Shown here one piece after another: positions 23,998-32,285 of a stretch of 45,817 nt of DNA; positions within the stretch are counted from its first letter, which is position 1; each line of letters starts with the position of its first letter. This DNA comes from an uncultured Porphyromonadaceae bacterium (GTDB lineage Bacteria; Bacteroidota; Bacteroidia; Bacteroidales; Muribaculaceae), in NCBI GenBank assembly GCA_947175605.1, contig CAMWNH010000007.1, positions 1-45,817 on the forward strand, read 5' to 3'. The translations under genes and the position numbers were made by a program. The notes beneath the pieces were generated by a model. That model saw only the letters and a program-made list of their open reading frames with translations, ran no database searches and had not been told where the DNA came from.

Positions 23998-26817
23998 ATG
24001 CAGGCAAATCGCAGCGTTTCCGTCACACTCTTGCTTTTCTCCCTTATTTTATTTCCGTTCACTGCAGCGGCATACACTCTGCGCGGCAGCGTGCTGGACG
24101 ATGCCACGGGCGAGACGCTCATTCAGGCATCCGTGCGCGTGCTTAAGGCCGCTCCGGATTCCGCGCTGGTGAAGGGCGCCGTGACAAACAACCGCGGTCG
24201 TTTCCGTATATCCGATTTGCCCGAGGGCCGCTATATAGTGGAGACTTCCTATGTGGGCATGGCCACGCAGACCCTGGACATCGACCTCAAGGCCGATATG
24301 ACTCTTGACCCGGTGAGACTGCGTGAGAACGCTATCGCGCTTAAGGAGGCTGTTGTGACAGGCATACGCACCCCGGTGAAGGTGATGGAGGATACGATAG
24401 AATTCTCTGCCGAGAGCTACAAGACACAGCCTAATGCCGTGGTCGAGGATCTGCTGAAACGCCTGCCGGGCGTCGAGGTCAGCTCCGACGGCAAGATCAC
24501 ATCCAACGGCAAGGAAGTGACGAAGATTCTCGTGGACGGCAAGGAGTTCTTCGGCGACGATCCTACCGTGGCGTCGCGTAATCTGCCCGTGAATATGGTC
24601 GAGAAGCTTCAGGTCGTGGATCGCAAGAGCGATCTTGCCCGGCTCACGGGTGTGGACGACGGCGAGGAGGAGACTGTCATCAACCTTACCGTCAAGAAAA
24701 ATATGAAGAACGGCTGGTTCGGAAATGTCGAAGGCGGGTACGGCTATGGCGATCAGAGCCGCTACAATGGCAACTTCAACGTGAACAGATTCTGGAACGA
24801 CAATCAGGTGACCTTCCTGGGTTCGGCCAATAACATCAATGCTCCGACCTTCACCGACGGCGCTGGGGGACGTTTCCGCCGTTTCGGGGGCGACAACGGA
24901 CTGACCACGGCCCAGGCCGCGGGTGTGAATTTCAATGTCGGCCGCGGGGAAATATTCCGCGTGGGCGGCAACATGATGTACTCGCACACCGAACGCGATA
25001 CGCGTACGCAGAGCTATCGCCGCTACAACCTCGCCGAGTCGGACATAGAGCACACCGACTCCAAATCCGAGGCAAACGACCAGGGACATAACATCCGTGG
25101 CGACTTCCGCGTGCAGTGGAAGCCCGATTCGATGAATACATTCGACTTCCGCCCGAACTTCTCGCTGAACTACAACGACTCGCGCAAGCTGGCCGAGTCA
25201 CAGACCTATGCCTCTCTGGTCGGCTCTCCCGAGATGACGCGCTCTGTCAACCGCAGCAGCAGCGACGGCAGCAGCTATGAGTTCGGCGGCAATCTGATAT
25301 TCAACCACAACTTCCGCGCGCGGCCCGGACGATCCTTCTCTGTTCAGGCCCAGTACCGCTACAGCAATGTGCGCGAGGATGAGGATACGTATTCCTGGAA
25401 CAAGTTCTTCCTGCTCGACGGGGATATAGACGAGTATGACCAGCTGGCCCACAACCGCACGTGGACCTCAAACGTAAATGCCCGCCTGACGTGGACCGAA
25501 CCTCTCGGAAAGGCCTCGCGGGGCAATTTCTTGAACTTCTCATATCGTTTCGCCTACCGTTGGAACAATGCCGACAAGATGACCTACGACGTGCCTCTCG
25601 CTCCGGAGGACGAGCCTTCCGAGCTCGCCGCCGGCGACCCCGTGTACAACGAGGAGCTCTCCAACCGCTTCCGCAACAACTATATGAATCAGGATATACG
25701 CGCGGGCTTCAAGCATGTGGACAAGTCGAAGACCATCGATGCCGGTCTCTCGCTGGTGCCGCAGATGAGCCGCAGCATCGACCTGATCAACTCCGCCAAC
25801 AATCTCGACCGCTGGGTCTGGAACTACGCGCCTTATCTGCGCATGCGCTTCAAGATGAGCAAAACCCGCTCGATCAACGCGTTCTATCGCGGCCGGTCCT
25901 CGCAGCCCTCGATGGCGCAGATGCAGCCCGTGGCCGATGTATCGGATCCTCTGAACATCGTGCAGGGTAATCCTGACCTGAAGCCCAGTTTCACGCACTT
26001 CATGAATCTGCGTTTCCAGGATTTCAATCATGAAGCCCAGCGCTCGATCATGGCGATGGTGTTTGCCAACTTCATGCAGAATTCCATAGCCTCGCGCACG
26101 GTCTACGATAACGAGACCGGCGGACGCACCACCACCTACGAGAACGTGAACGGCGTGTGGAATATGCGCGCCATGAACATGGTCAGCTTCCCCTTCCGCA
26201 ACAAGGCCTTCACGTTCAACAACCATCTTTTCCTGGACTATTCGCGCAGCGTGGGCTTCAACAACGGCTTACGTAACGCGGCAGGGAGCTTTGGCGTGGG
26301 CCTCATGCCGGGCATAGCATGGCGCCCTGAGAATCTGGAGCTTGAACTCCGTCCCACATATCGTCTTTCGTCGCGCCGCAACTCCACGGCCCGGCAGAAC
26401 GACCGCACCACGCACAGCTACGGCGGCTCGTTCTACGCCACATACTATACGCCCTGGGGCATCGTGCTGAATACCGATCTGGACTATCGCGCAACGGCAG
26501 GTTATGAGGCGGGATATAACGAGAACACATGGATGTGGAATGCTTCGATTTCCTATCAGTTCCTTAAGGACAAGTCCGCCACGGTGACGGTGAAGGGCTA
26601 TGATCTGTTGGGACAGGTGAGCAATATCCGCACGCAGGATACTGGCAACTACTTCGAGGATACACGCTACAATGCCCTGACACGCTACGTGATGGTGAGC
26701 TTCAGCTATAAGTTCAACACCTTCGGCAAAGGGCAGCAGCCCGTGGACCGTAATGCCCCGCGTTGGGGCGGCCCCGGTCCGGGCATGCATCCGGGTGGCC
26801 GTCCGCCCATGCATTGA
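23998..26817 (+). CDS. TonB-dependent outer-membrane beta-barrel protein (OMP_b-brl_3 type)
   Basis: A 939-aa outer-membrane protein. The signal peptide is residues 1-25 (cleavage near TAAA-Y). A CarboxypepD_reg-like beta-sandwich (about 26-110, LRGSVLDDATGETLIQASV) precedes a plug domain (about 115-220, VEDLLKRLPGVEV, KILVDGKEFFGDDP). The rest is a large barrel rich in alternating aromatic residues and in Asn. Unlike SusC it lacks a neighbouring SusD. The usual C-terminal aromatic residue is followed by an unusual tail rich in Pro, Gly, His and Met (GGPGPGMHPGGRPPMH), which could bind metal. The substrate is unknown. It may be monocistronic; the thioredoxin gene starts 81 bp later. Confidence 0.92.
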   Translation: MQANRSVSVTLLLFSLILFPFTAAAYTLRGSVLDDATGETLIQASVRVLKAAPDSALVKGAVTNNRGRFRISDLPEGRYIVETSYVGMATQTLDIDLKADMTLDPVRLRENAIALKEAVVTGIRTPVKVMEDTIEFSAESYKTQPNAVVEDLLKRLPGVEVSSDGKITSNGKEVTKILVDGKEFFGDDPTVASRNLPVNMVEKLQVVDRKSDLARLTGVDDGEEETVINLTVKKNMKNGWFGNVEGGYGYGDQSRYNGNFNVNRFWNDNQVTFLGSANNINAPTFTDGAGGRFRRFGGDNGLTTAQAAGVNFNVGRGEIFRVGGNMMYSHTERDTRTQSYRRYNLAESDIEHTDSKSEANDQGHNIRGDFRVQWKPDSMNTFDFRPNFSLNYNDSRKLAESQTYASLVGSPEMTRSVNRSSSDGSSYEFGGNLIFNHNFRARPGRSFSVQAQYRYSNVREDEDTYSWNKFFLLDGDIDEYDQLAHNRTWTSNVNARLTWTEPLGKASRGNFLNFSYRFAYRWNNADKMTYDVPLAPEDEPSELAAGDPVYNEELSNRFRNNYMNQDIRAGFKHVDKSKTIDAGLSLVPQMSRSIDLINSANNLDRWVWNYAPYLRMRFKMSKTRSINAFYRGRSSQPSMAQMQPVADVSDPLNIVQGNPDLKPSFTHFMNLRFQDFNHEAQRSIMAMVFANFMQNSIASRTVYDNETGGRTTTYENVNGVWNMRAMNMVSFPFRNKAFTFNNHLFLDYSRSVGFNNGLRNAAGSFGVGLMPGIAWRPENLELELRPTYRLSSRRNSTARQNDRTTHSYGGSFYATYYTPWGIVLNTDLDYRATAGYEAGYNENTWMWNASISYQFLKDKSATVTVKGYDLLGQVSNIRTQDTGNYFEDTRYNALTRYVMVSFSYKFNTFGKGQQPVDRNAPRWGGPGPGMHPGGRPPMH

Positions 26818-26898
26818 TTCCGTAAACAAATTTCCGGCCGGAGGCGTTGTAACTGCGAGTCGCCTCGGATAACCTCGCCGGACGGCGGAAATGAAGAT

Positions 26899-27198
26899 AT
26901 GTCACAGACTTACGATCAGGCTATACGCAGCGCCGATGTGGTGCTTGTCGAATTTTATGCAACGTGGTGCCCTCACTGCAGGGCTATGGCTCCCGTAGTG
27001 GACCAGATTAAAGAGATTCTCAGCGATTCCGCTGTGGTGCTTCAGCTCGATGTGGACCGCAATCAGGAAGCGGCCAACGCCGAGGAAGTTGAAGGCACGC
27101 CCACCTTTATCCTCTATAAGCAGGGACGTCAGGTATGGCGCCACGAAGGCGAAATCGACGGTAATGTGCTGCTGCAGAAGGTGCAGTCGGTAATCTAA
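26899..27198 (+). CDS. thioredoxin-fold protein with WCPHC active site
   Basis: A 99-aa single-domain thioredoxin. The active site FYATWCPHCRAMAP is at about 19-32, the cis-proline loop is GTPTF (about 66-70), and the length is that of a minimal thioredoxin. There is no signal peptide, so it is predicted cytoplasmic. WCPHC replaces the classic WCGPC; the Pro-His pair is the DsbA-type dipeptide, which tends to raise redox potential, but reaction direction cannot be read from sequence. The VKOR-domain gene follows 13 bp later, so the two probably form a redox pair. Confidence 0.92.
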   Translation: MSQTYDQAIRSADVVLVEFYATWCPHCRAMAPVVDQIKEILSDSAVVLQLDVDRNQEAANAEEVEGTPTFILYKQGRQVWRHEGEIDGNVLLQKVQSVI

Positions 27199-27211
27199 TC
27201 GCCACGGGACT

Positions 27212-28222
27212 ATGACGCGCTCGCTGTTCACCGCATTTTTGTCGGCTCTCGGAGTGCCCCATACGGAGACCTTTTCGTGTGAGGCCTTCGAAGGCATGAC
27301 TTTCAAGAGCCTGTTCGGACTGACAAAGCTCCTGCAGACCTACGGCATAGAATCCGAAGGGCTGCGTTTCGACGACAAGGCTGCGGCTTATGCCGAGCTG
27401 CCGGCTCCCGTGCTTGTGCAGTTCGACGGGTGTTTTGCTGTTGTCGAAAGCAAGGATAGCGAGGGTGTGGTGTATAAGAGTCCTGATGCCCCCGCCGGGG
27501 CGAGGATGAGCAAGGCCGACTTCCTGCAACGCTGGACCGGCGTAGCGCTCATAGCGTATCCCACAGCCGCGTCCACCGAGCCCGACCTGAGTGCCCACCG
27601 CTTTTCGGAACTCATCCGCCGGCTTATTCCCTGGGGCTTATGGATCGCTGCGCTCCTTCTCTTGGGCGCTCTGGGATGGTATAGCGGTACATTCACACAT
27701 CCGGCCACAGCCGTGGTGCTGGCGCTGAATCTGTTCGGACTGTACGTGTCCGTGATGCTGGTGCAGAAAAGCGCCGGCATTCACACGGCGAGCGCCGACC
27801 GTGTGTGCTCGATCATCGAGCGCACGGGATGCAACACGGTACTCTCCACCAACGCCTCGAAACTCGGAGGTGTCATAAGCTGGAGCGCCGTCGGCTTCGG
27901 CTATTTTACCGTGAATACACTGGTGGTACTTCTCGCGCCGGAGGCCGTGTGGGCGCTTGCGCTTCTCAATCTCTTCTGTCTGCCCTTCTCTTTCTGGAGC
28001 ATATGGTATCAGCACTACAGGGCCGGCGCATGGTGCACGCTCTGCCTGTTCGTCCAGGCTACGCTGTGGGCCATTTTCGTTGCCGATTTTGCCGGAGGTC
28101 TGATTCATTGGCACTCGCAGCTGTGGATGCAGCCTGTAATACTGCTTGCGGCATATGTGCTCGTGGTGCTGATTACAAACAAATTGACTTCAGCTTTCGA
28201 GAAAGCGTATAATAAAAACTAA
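27212..28222 (+). CDS. C39-like/VKOR-domain membrane protein
   Basis: A 336-aa protein. The N-terminal about 115 residues resemble the peptidase C39 fold (GMTFKSLFGLTKLLQTYGIES, LPAPVLVQFDGCFAVVES), but the catalytic Cys box is not recognisable, and the His of the usual HYVV-type segment is replaced (GCFAVV). The domain is probably non-proteolytic. About five membrane helices follow from residue 135 on. The VKOR redox residues are CSIIERTGC (CX7C) and the active pair CTLC in AGAWCTLCLF. VKOR proteins oxidise thiol partners and pass electrons to quinone. The thioredoxin gene upstream and the 37-aa peptide gene 12 bp downstream make a compact cassette. Similar C39-VKOR fusions occur in Bacteroidetes peptide-toxin loci, but that link is an inference here. 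Confidence 0.85.
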   Translation: MTRSLFTAFLSALGVPHTETFSCEAFEGMTFKSLFGLTKLLQTYGIESEGLRFDDKAAAYAELPAPVLVQFDGCFAVVESKDSEGVVYKSPDAPAGARMSKADFLQRWTGVALIAYPTAASTEPDLSAHRFSELIRRLIPWGLWIAALLLLGALGWYSGTFTHPATAVVLALNLFGLYVSVMLVQKSAGIHTASADRVCSIIERTGCNTVLSTNASKLGGVISWSAVGFGYFTVNTLVVLLAPEAVWALALLNLFCLPFSFWSIWYQHYRAGAWCTLCLFVQATLWAIFVADFAGGLIHWHSQLWMQPVILLAAYVLVVLITNKLTSAFEKAYNKN

Positions 28223-28234
28223 GAGCCGGACGTT

Positions 28235-28348
28235 ATGAAAGAAATTCCACGCAAAACATATTCCGGCGTCGTGAAGCTCACGGCAATGGAGATGAACAAC
28301 TTACATTTCAAGACCTTCGGGCCGGCCACAGCGGTGAAGCCTTCGTGA
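28235..28348 (+). CDS. candidate 37-aa peptide, unknown
   Basis: A short frame beginning 12 bp after the VKOR stop encodes MKEIPRKTYSGVVK, then LTAMEMNNLHFKTF, then GPATAVKPS. It has no Cys and no membrane segment. The centre LTAMEMNNL resembles, by eye, the leader motif of Bacteroidetes natural-product precursor peptides (LSxxEMxxL before Gly-Gly), but no Gly-Gly follows. A purine-rich AGAGCCGGA precedes the ATG by a few bases. The stop overlaps an upstream GTG of the aminotransferase frame (GTGA), so it could also be a coupling leader. Coding status is not proven. Confidence 0.5.
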   Translation: MKEIPRKTYSGVVKLTAMEMNNLHFKTFGPATAVKPS

Positions 28349-28392
28349 ATTCGCACCAGCCCGAATATACAAGAACACCTCACATCACACTT

Positions 28393-29592
28393 ATGCCGAC
28401 TGTATCCCTTCGCGGGCAGGAAATGCCCGCTTCCCCTATCCGGAGGCTTGTGCCGCTGGCCGTTGAGGCCATGGAGAGGGGCACGAAAGTATATCGACTA
28501 AATATCGGCCAGCCCGATCTGCCCACGCCGCCCGAGGCCTTCGAGGCGCTCCGCCACGTGGACCGCAAGGTGCTTGAATACAGTCCTTCCGATGGCTTCC
28601 TCTCCCTGCGCGAGAAGCTCAGGGAGTATTATCAGCGCTTCAATATTGAAGTTGATACGGAGGATATCATCGTCACCAGCGGCGGCTCCGAGGCTGTGCT
28701 CTTTGCCTTCATGGCTTGTCTGGATCCGGGCGATGAAATAATCGTGCCCGAGCCCGCCTATGCCAACTATATGGCCTTCGCCATCTCCGCCGGTGCAAAA
28801 ATCGTGACAGTGCCTTCGACCATCGACGACGGTTTCCGTCTCCCGCCCGTTGAGAAGTTCGAAGCTCTGATCACCCCGCGCACGAAGGGTATTCTTATCT
28901 GCAACCCCAACAATCCCACCGGCTATCTCTATACGATGAAGGAGATGCTGCAGATTCGCGATATGGTGAAGAAATACGATCTCTACCTTTTCTCCGATGA
29001 GGTGTACCGCGAATTCTGCTACACGGGCGCTCCCTACATCTCGGCCTTCCATCTCCCCGGCATAGAGGAACAGGTGGTGCTGATCGACTCCGTTTCGAAG
29101 CGCTACAACGAGTGCGGTATCCGCATCGGCGCGCTCATCACCAAGGACAAGGAGCTGCGAAAGACCGTGATGAAATTCTGTCAGGCACGTCTCAGTCCTC
29201 CTCTTCTGGGCCAGATCGTGGCCGAGGCCAGCATCGACGCCTCAAAAGAATATATGCTCGACACTTACAACGAATATGTGGAACGCCGCAATCTGCTCAT
29301 CGACGAGATCAACAAGATTCCCGGCTGCTATTCTCCAATACCCATGGGTGCATTCTATACCGTGGCCAAGCTGCCGGTGGACGACGCGGACAAGTTCTGC
29401 CAGTGGTGTCTGCGCGAATTCGAGTATGAGGGACAGACCGTGTTCATGGCTCCGGCCTCGGGCTTCTATTCCACGCCCGGTCTGGGGCGCGATCAGGTCC
29501 GTATTGCATACGTACTTGAAAAAGACGAGCTCCGCAAGGCCATGCAGGTGCTCCGCAAAGCTCTCGAAGCCTATCCCGGACGCACGATATAA
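28393..29592 (+). CDS. PLP-dependent aminotransferase, class I
   Basis: An aspartate-aminotransferase-superfamily enzyme. From the ATG at 28393 it is 399 aa. The Schiff-base lysine is K236 in DSVSKRYNECG, the cofactor-binding NPNNPTG is at 171-177, SDEVYREF at 201-208, and the C-terminal substrate-binding Arg is in DQVRIAYV. I prefer this start because related enzymes begin with the same MPTxSxRGxEMPASPIRxL pattern; the frame is open back to a GTG at 28345 that overlaps the small peptide stop. The amino-acid substrate is not defined by sequence. The gene lies 44 bp after the peptide frame. Confidence 0.92.
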   Translation: MPTVSLRGQEMPASPIRRLVPLAVEAMERGTKVYRLNIGQPDLPTPPEAFEALRHVDRKVLEYSPSDGFLSLREKLREYYQRFNIEVDTEDIIVTSGGSEAVLFAFMACLDPGDEIIVPEPAYANYMAFAISAGAKIVTVPSTIDDGFRLPPVEKFEALITPRTKGILICNPNNPTGYLYTMKEMLQIRDMVKKYDLYLFSDEVYREFCYTGAPYISAFHLPGIEEQVVLIDSVSKRYNECGIRIGALITKDKELRKTVMKFCQARLSPPLLGQIVAEASIDASKEYMLDTYNEYVERRNLLIDEINKIPGCYSPIPMGAFYTVAKLPVDDADKFCQWCLREFEYEGQTVFMAPASGFYSTPGLGRDQVRIAYVLEKDELRKAMQVLRKALEAYPGRTI

Positions 29593-29610
29593 GAGAAAAG
29601 CAAATCGATA

Positions 29611-29645
29611 AAAAATCGGCCTGAGGCACTCGCCTCGGGCCGATT
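29611..29645 (-). terminator. intrinsic terminator of the amylase gene (possibly bidirectional)
   Basis: A 14-bp stem (29614-29627 with 29632-29645, one G-T pair) closed by ACTC. On the minus strand it is followed by TTT from the A-run at 29611-29613 and beyond. On the plus strand the T-run is weaker (TTCCTATTT), but the hairpin is 21 bp past the aminotransferase stop. Confidence 0.88.
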
Positions 29646-29671
29646 CCTATTTATGCGGTTTGCTCTACGGA

Positions 29672-32113
29672 TCAGCGGATGTAGAGCTTGGTGGCCTTCT
29701 TGCCCTGTACGCGGATGTAGAGGCCGTTGGAGGGATTCTCCACGCGCACGCCCTGGAGATTGTAGTACACGGCTTCGGTCGTCTCAACTTCAATGTCTTC
29801 AACACCGGAAGTGCCGGGCTGAACCTTGAGAGTGAGCGTGTTGGTGTCGACCGTGAAGGTGTACGATCCGGGAGCGATACGCCACGAGGTGCCGTTGGGG
29901 AAGCCCATCGTGTAGTTGCCTGCACCGGGGATGGTGTAGTAGTCGGCGATGGTATTGCCGTTGGCGTCGGGTTCGGCGAGTTCGCTGTTGAGGGCCGAGC
30001 CGTAGCGCTGGGCGTTGAATGTCTCCCAGTCGTTCGGGCCGGCACTGAGTGCAACGGCGAAGCCGAAGTAAACGTACTCGCCGCCCGTGAGTTCGCCCGA
30101 GTAGGTGTAAATGCCGTTGGAGCCGGTGATCTTTTCACCGATATTGGTCTTCCAGCCGCCTGCGGGTTCGCCGATAAGGTAGATGTAGTCGGTGCCGGGC
30201 GTTACGATGGGATCATCTCCGCCACCGCCGCCGTATGCGCCCTGATCGCCGCTGCGCGTGTAGACGTGCTCGGCCACGGCCGTGAAGTCGGGTGTCTTCG
30301 TGGCATCGCCGTCGCCTGCGTTGAAGAGGATGCCGGTGGTGCCTGCGGGTACTTTATAAACCCAGATATTGTCGTTTGCACGAGATATCTTGGTCATGGC
30401 TGCGCCGGGCCAGGTGCTCGTGGATGTGCCGCCCCAGTAGTGGATGGTCGGAGTGGCCCACTGCGTGGCCGTATTGTCCCAATATACGTTGAAGTCGGTG
30501 CCGGGCGTTACGATAGGATCGTCGCCGCCGCCGCCACCACCGCCGCTGTAGACGCCCTGGTCGCCGCTCTTGGTGTAAACATGGTCGGCCACAGCCGTAA
30601 AGTCGGAAGTCTTGGTGGCATCGCCGTCGCCTGCGTTGAAGAGGATGCCGGTGGTGCCTGCGGGCACTTCATACATCCATATGTTGCCCTCGACCTTGGT
30701 CATGGCTGCGCCGGGCCAGGTGCTCTCGGAGCTGCCGCCCCAGTAGTGGATGGTGGGAGTGGACCACTTTGTGGCGCTGTTGTCCCAGTAAACTTTGAAT
30801 CCCGTGCCGGGGTTAACGATAGGATCGTCATTGCCGCCGCCACCGCCGCCTGTGGTCTTGACCCACATGCAGTAGCCGTTGCCGGATGCCTTGATGTCCG
30901 AGTTGGAGTAGCCGGCGGGAGAGTCCATGGAAGAACCGATCTTCACGGCCAGAGTGCCCTTTTTGCCTGTTACTTCGGCCATGTAGCAGTCGCGCGACAC
31001 CTTGAGCACGCGTACCGTGCTGAGATTGTGCACGCCGGCAAGCTTGCGGGCCTGGATCATAGCGGAAATGGCAGCCTTGTTGGCCTTCCAGTGGGGCAGG
31101 AACACACAGGGCGTGCCCGGGCAGGAAAGCATGAATGCATTGGCGGCCAGTACGTTGCCGTTGAACTTGTTGGAGTCGCGGTATGTATCGTGGTTGTCGA
31201 TGAAGGTCACTGCATACTGCGGATAGCCGAAGTGGATGAGGCCTGCAGGCTGATCGGTCGTGCCGTTGGCCTTCCATGCGAGTTTGCTCATGTCGTTGGC
31301 GCCGAAGGCCTCGTTGAGAGCATACTTGAAGGCGAAGTCGAAGGCTGCGGAAGTCTTGCCCGTGCCTTCGATCCAGGTTGCGAGGGCATCGTAGCTGCCG
31401 TCCCAGTATTCACCTACGGAGAATTCGATGTTGTTGGCCTGATTGTACATCTTGGTGTACTGTGCGCCGTAGCCCTTGGTGAAGTCATAGCGTACGCCTG
31501 CGTAACCGAAGTCCGTTGTCAGGCATTTGACGTATGCCTTGCAGTTTTCCTGCACGTTGGCGTTGGTGTGGTCCAGATCGCGGGCGCCGTCCCAGTGTTC
31601 GCCGGTGTCGTTGTTGCCGGTGGGTTTGGCCTGTCCCGACTGACCTGCCACTTCGTCGTCGCGGCAGATGCCCTCCGGACCGATGCGGTAGGTCTTGCCC
31701 TGCCATGTCTCGGAGGGAAAGTCCGTCCAGTTGCTTTTGCCGCTGCGGTGGTTGATGATTACGTCGGCGATAACGCCTACGCCCTTACCCTTCAGGGTAG
31801 TGATCATGCTGCGGAGCTGCGTCTCGGTGCCGAAAGAGGAGTTATGGTTTGTGAACCAGTATACGGGATGATAACCCATCGTGGGCTGGCCTTCGGCCTT
31901 TGCGGAGTTGGGCACCCAGATGAGGGAGAAGTTGGCGGACAGCTCGTCGGCCTGACTTTCGAGGTTGGTCCATTTTGTGTCGGTGTATGAGTCCCAGTAG
32001 AACGCCTGGAGCATCACGCCCTCATAGTTCGCGGGCCAGCCTGCAGCCTTGGCCAGCGCGGGCACAAGGGCGAGCAATGCGAGCACGAAGACTCTGCACA
32101 GTCTTTTTTTCAT
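29672..32113 (-). CDS. secreted GH13 alpha-amylase with tandem CBM26-like modules
   Basis: This enzyme hydrolyses alpha-1,4-glucan. I choose the ATG at 32113 (813 aa), directly before a signal peptide (MKKRLCRVFVLALLALVPALAKA) and 55 bp after a -7 element. The GH13 barrel spans about 27-410, with nucleophile D210 in GVRYDFTKG, acid/base E235 in SVGEYWDG, transition-state D309 in DNHDT, and ADVIINH near 116-122. Two CBM26-like starch-binding repeats (YWDNSATKW and YWDNTATQW copies) are joined by long Gly-rich linkers followed by DDPIV. A SusE/F-like beta domain follows (about 665-760), and then a sorting-like C-terminal module (VYYNLQGVRVENPSNGLY). It has no lipobox, so it is secreted or surface-attached through its C-terminus. 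Confidence 0.95.
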   Translation of the reverse strand: MKKRLCRVFVLALLALVPALAKAAGWPANYEGVMLQAFYWDSYTDTKWTNLESQADELSANFSLIWVPNSAKAEGQPTMGYHPVYWFTNHNSSFGTETQLRSMITTLKGKGVGVIADVIINHRSGKSNWTDFPSETWQGKTYRIGPEGICRDDEVAGQSGQAKPTGNNDTGEHWDGARDLDHTNANVQENCKAYVKCLTTDFGYAGVRYDFTKGYGAQYTKMYNQANNIEFSVGEYWDGSYDALATWIEGTGKTSAAFDFAFKYALNEAFGANDMSKLAWKANGTTDQPAGLIHFGYPQYAVTFIDNHDTYRDSNKFNGNVLAANAFMLSCPGTPCVFLPHWKANKAAISAMIQARKLAGVHNLSTVRVLKVSRDCYMAEVTGKKGTLAVKIGSSMDSPAGYSNSDIKASGNGYCMWVKTTGGGGGGNDDPIVNPGTGFKVYWDNSATKWSTPTIHYWGGSSESTWPGAAMTKVEGNIWMYEVPAGTTGILFNAGDGDATKTSDFTAVADHVYTKSGDQGVYSGGGGGGGDDPIVTPGTDFNVYWDNTATQWATPTIHYWGGTSTSTWPGAAMTKISRANDNIWVYKVPAGTTGILFNAGDGDATKTPDFTAVAEHVYTRSGDQGAYGGGGGDDPIVTPGTDYIYLIGEPAGGWKTNIGEKITGSNGIYTYSGELTGGEYVYFGFAVALSAGPNDWETFNAQRYGSALNSELAEPDANGNTIADYYTIPGAGNYTMGFPNGTSWRIAPGSYTFTVDTNTLTLKVQPGTSGVEDIEVETTEAVYYNLQGVRVENPSNGLYIRVQGKKATKLYIR
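30237..30487 (-). repeat. amylase CBM26-module DNA repeat, copy 2
   Basis: This segment encodes the second starch-binding module of the amylase. It is highly similar in DNA to 30549-30790; identical runs include the segment encoding GTTGILFNAGDGDATKT. This points to a recent or homogenised duplication inside the gene. Confidence 0.85.
30549..30790 (-). repeat. amylase CBM26-module DNA repeat, copy 1
   Basis: This encodes the first starch-binding module. The two copies are separated by DNA encoding a Gly-rich linker and DDPIVTPGTDF, which itself recurs after copy 2. Confidence 0.85.
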
Positions 32114-32167
32114 GGTGAAATGTGATAGATTTGATGAATTAAGTAAGTTAGTGTATTTTGGTAGCTG

Positions 32168-32199
32168 CAAAATTAGTACTTTTTTCACTAATAAGCAAA
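32168..32199 (-). promoter_or_regulatory. amylase promoter (TTTG-N20-TAATTTTG)
   Basis: On the minus strand the -33 TTTG is at 32196-32199 and the -7 TAATTTTG at 32168-32175, spacer 20 bp. The leader is about 50 nt. Confidence 0.82.
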
Positions 32200-32217
32200 A
32201 AGTGGGATTTTTTTTCT

Positions 32218-32225
32218 TAATTTTG
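32218..32225 (+). promoter_or_regulatory. -7 element TAATTTTG for the YfhO-family gene
   Basis: An exact TAnnTTTG match, 60 bp before the ATG at 32286. It supports that start and makes this a divergent intergenic region shared with the amylase gene. No clear -33 is seen. Confidence 0.62.
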
Positions 32226-32285
32226 TGGCGCGAACCGGAGCGGCTATCTGTTGACCGCCATGAAAGCCGGAAGCTAAACTATCAG

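Noticed and set aside
29660-31990. A 776-codon plus-strand frame opposite the amylase gene
   Set aside because: It lies entirely antisense to a well-supported GH13 gene. The frame is open because of high GC and the Gly-rich repeats; its translation is low-complexity Gly/Val/Ala and it has no promoter.
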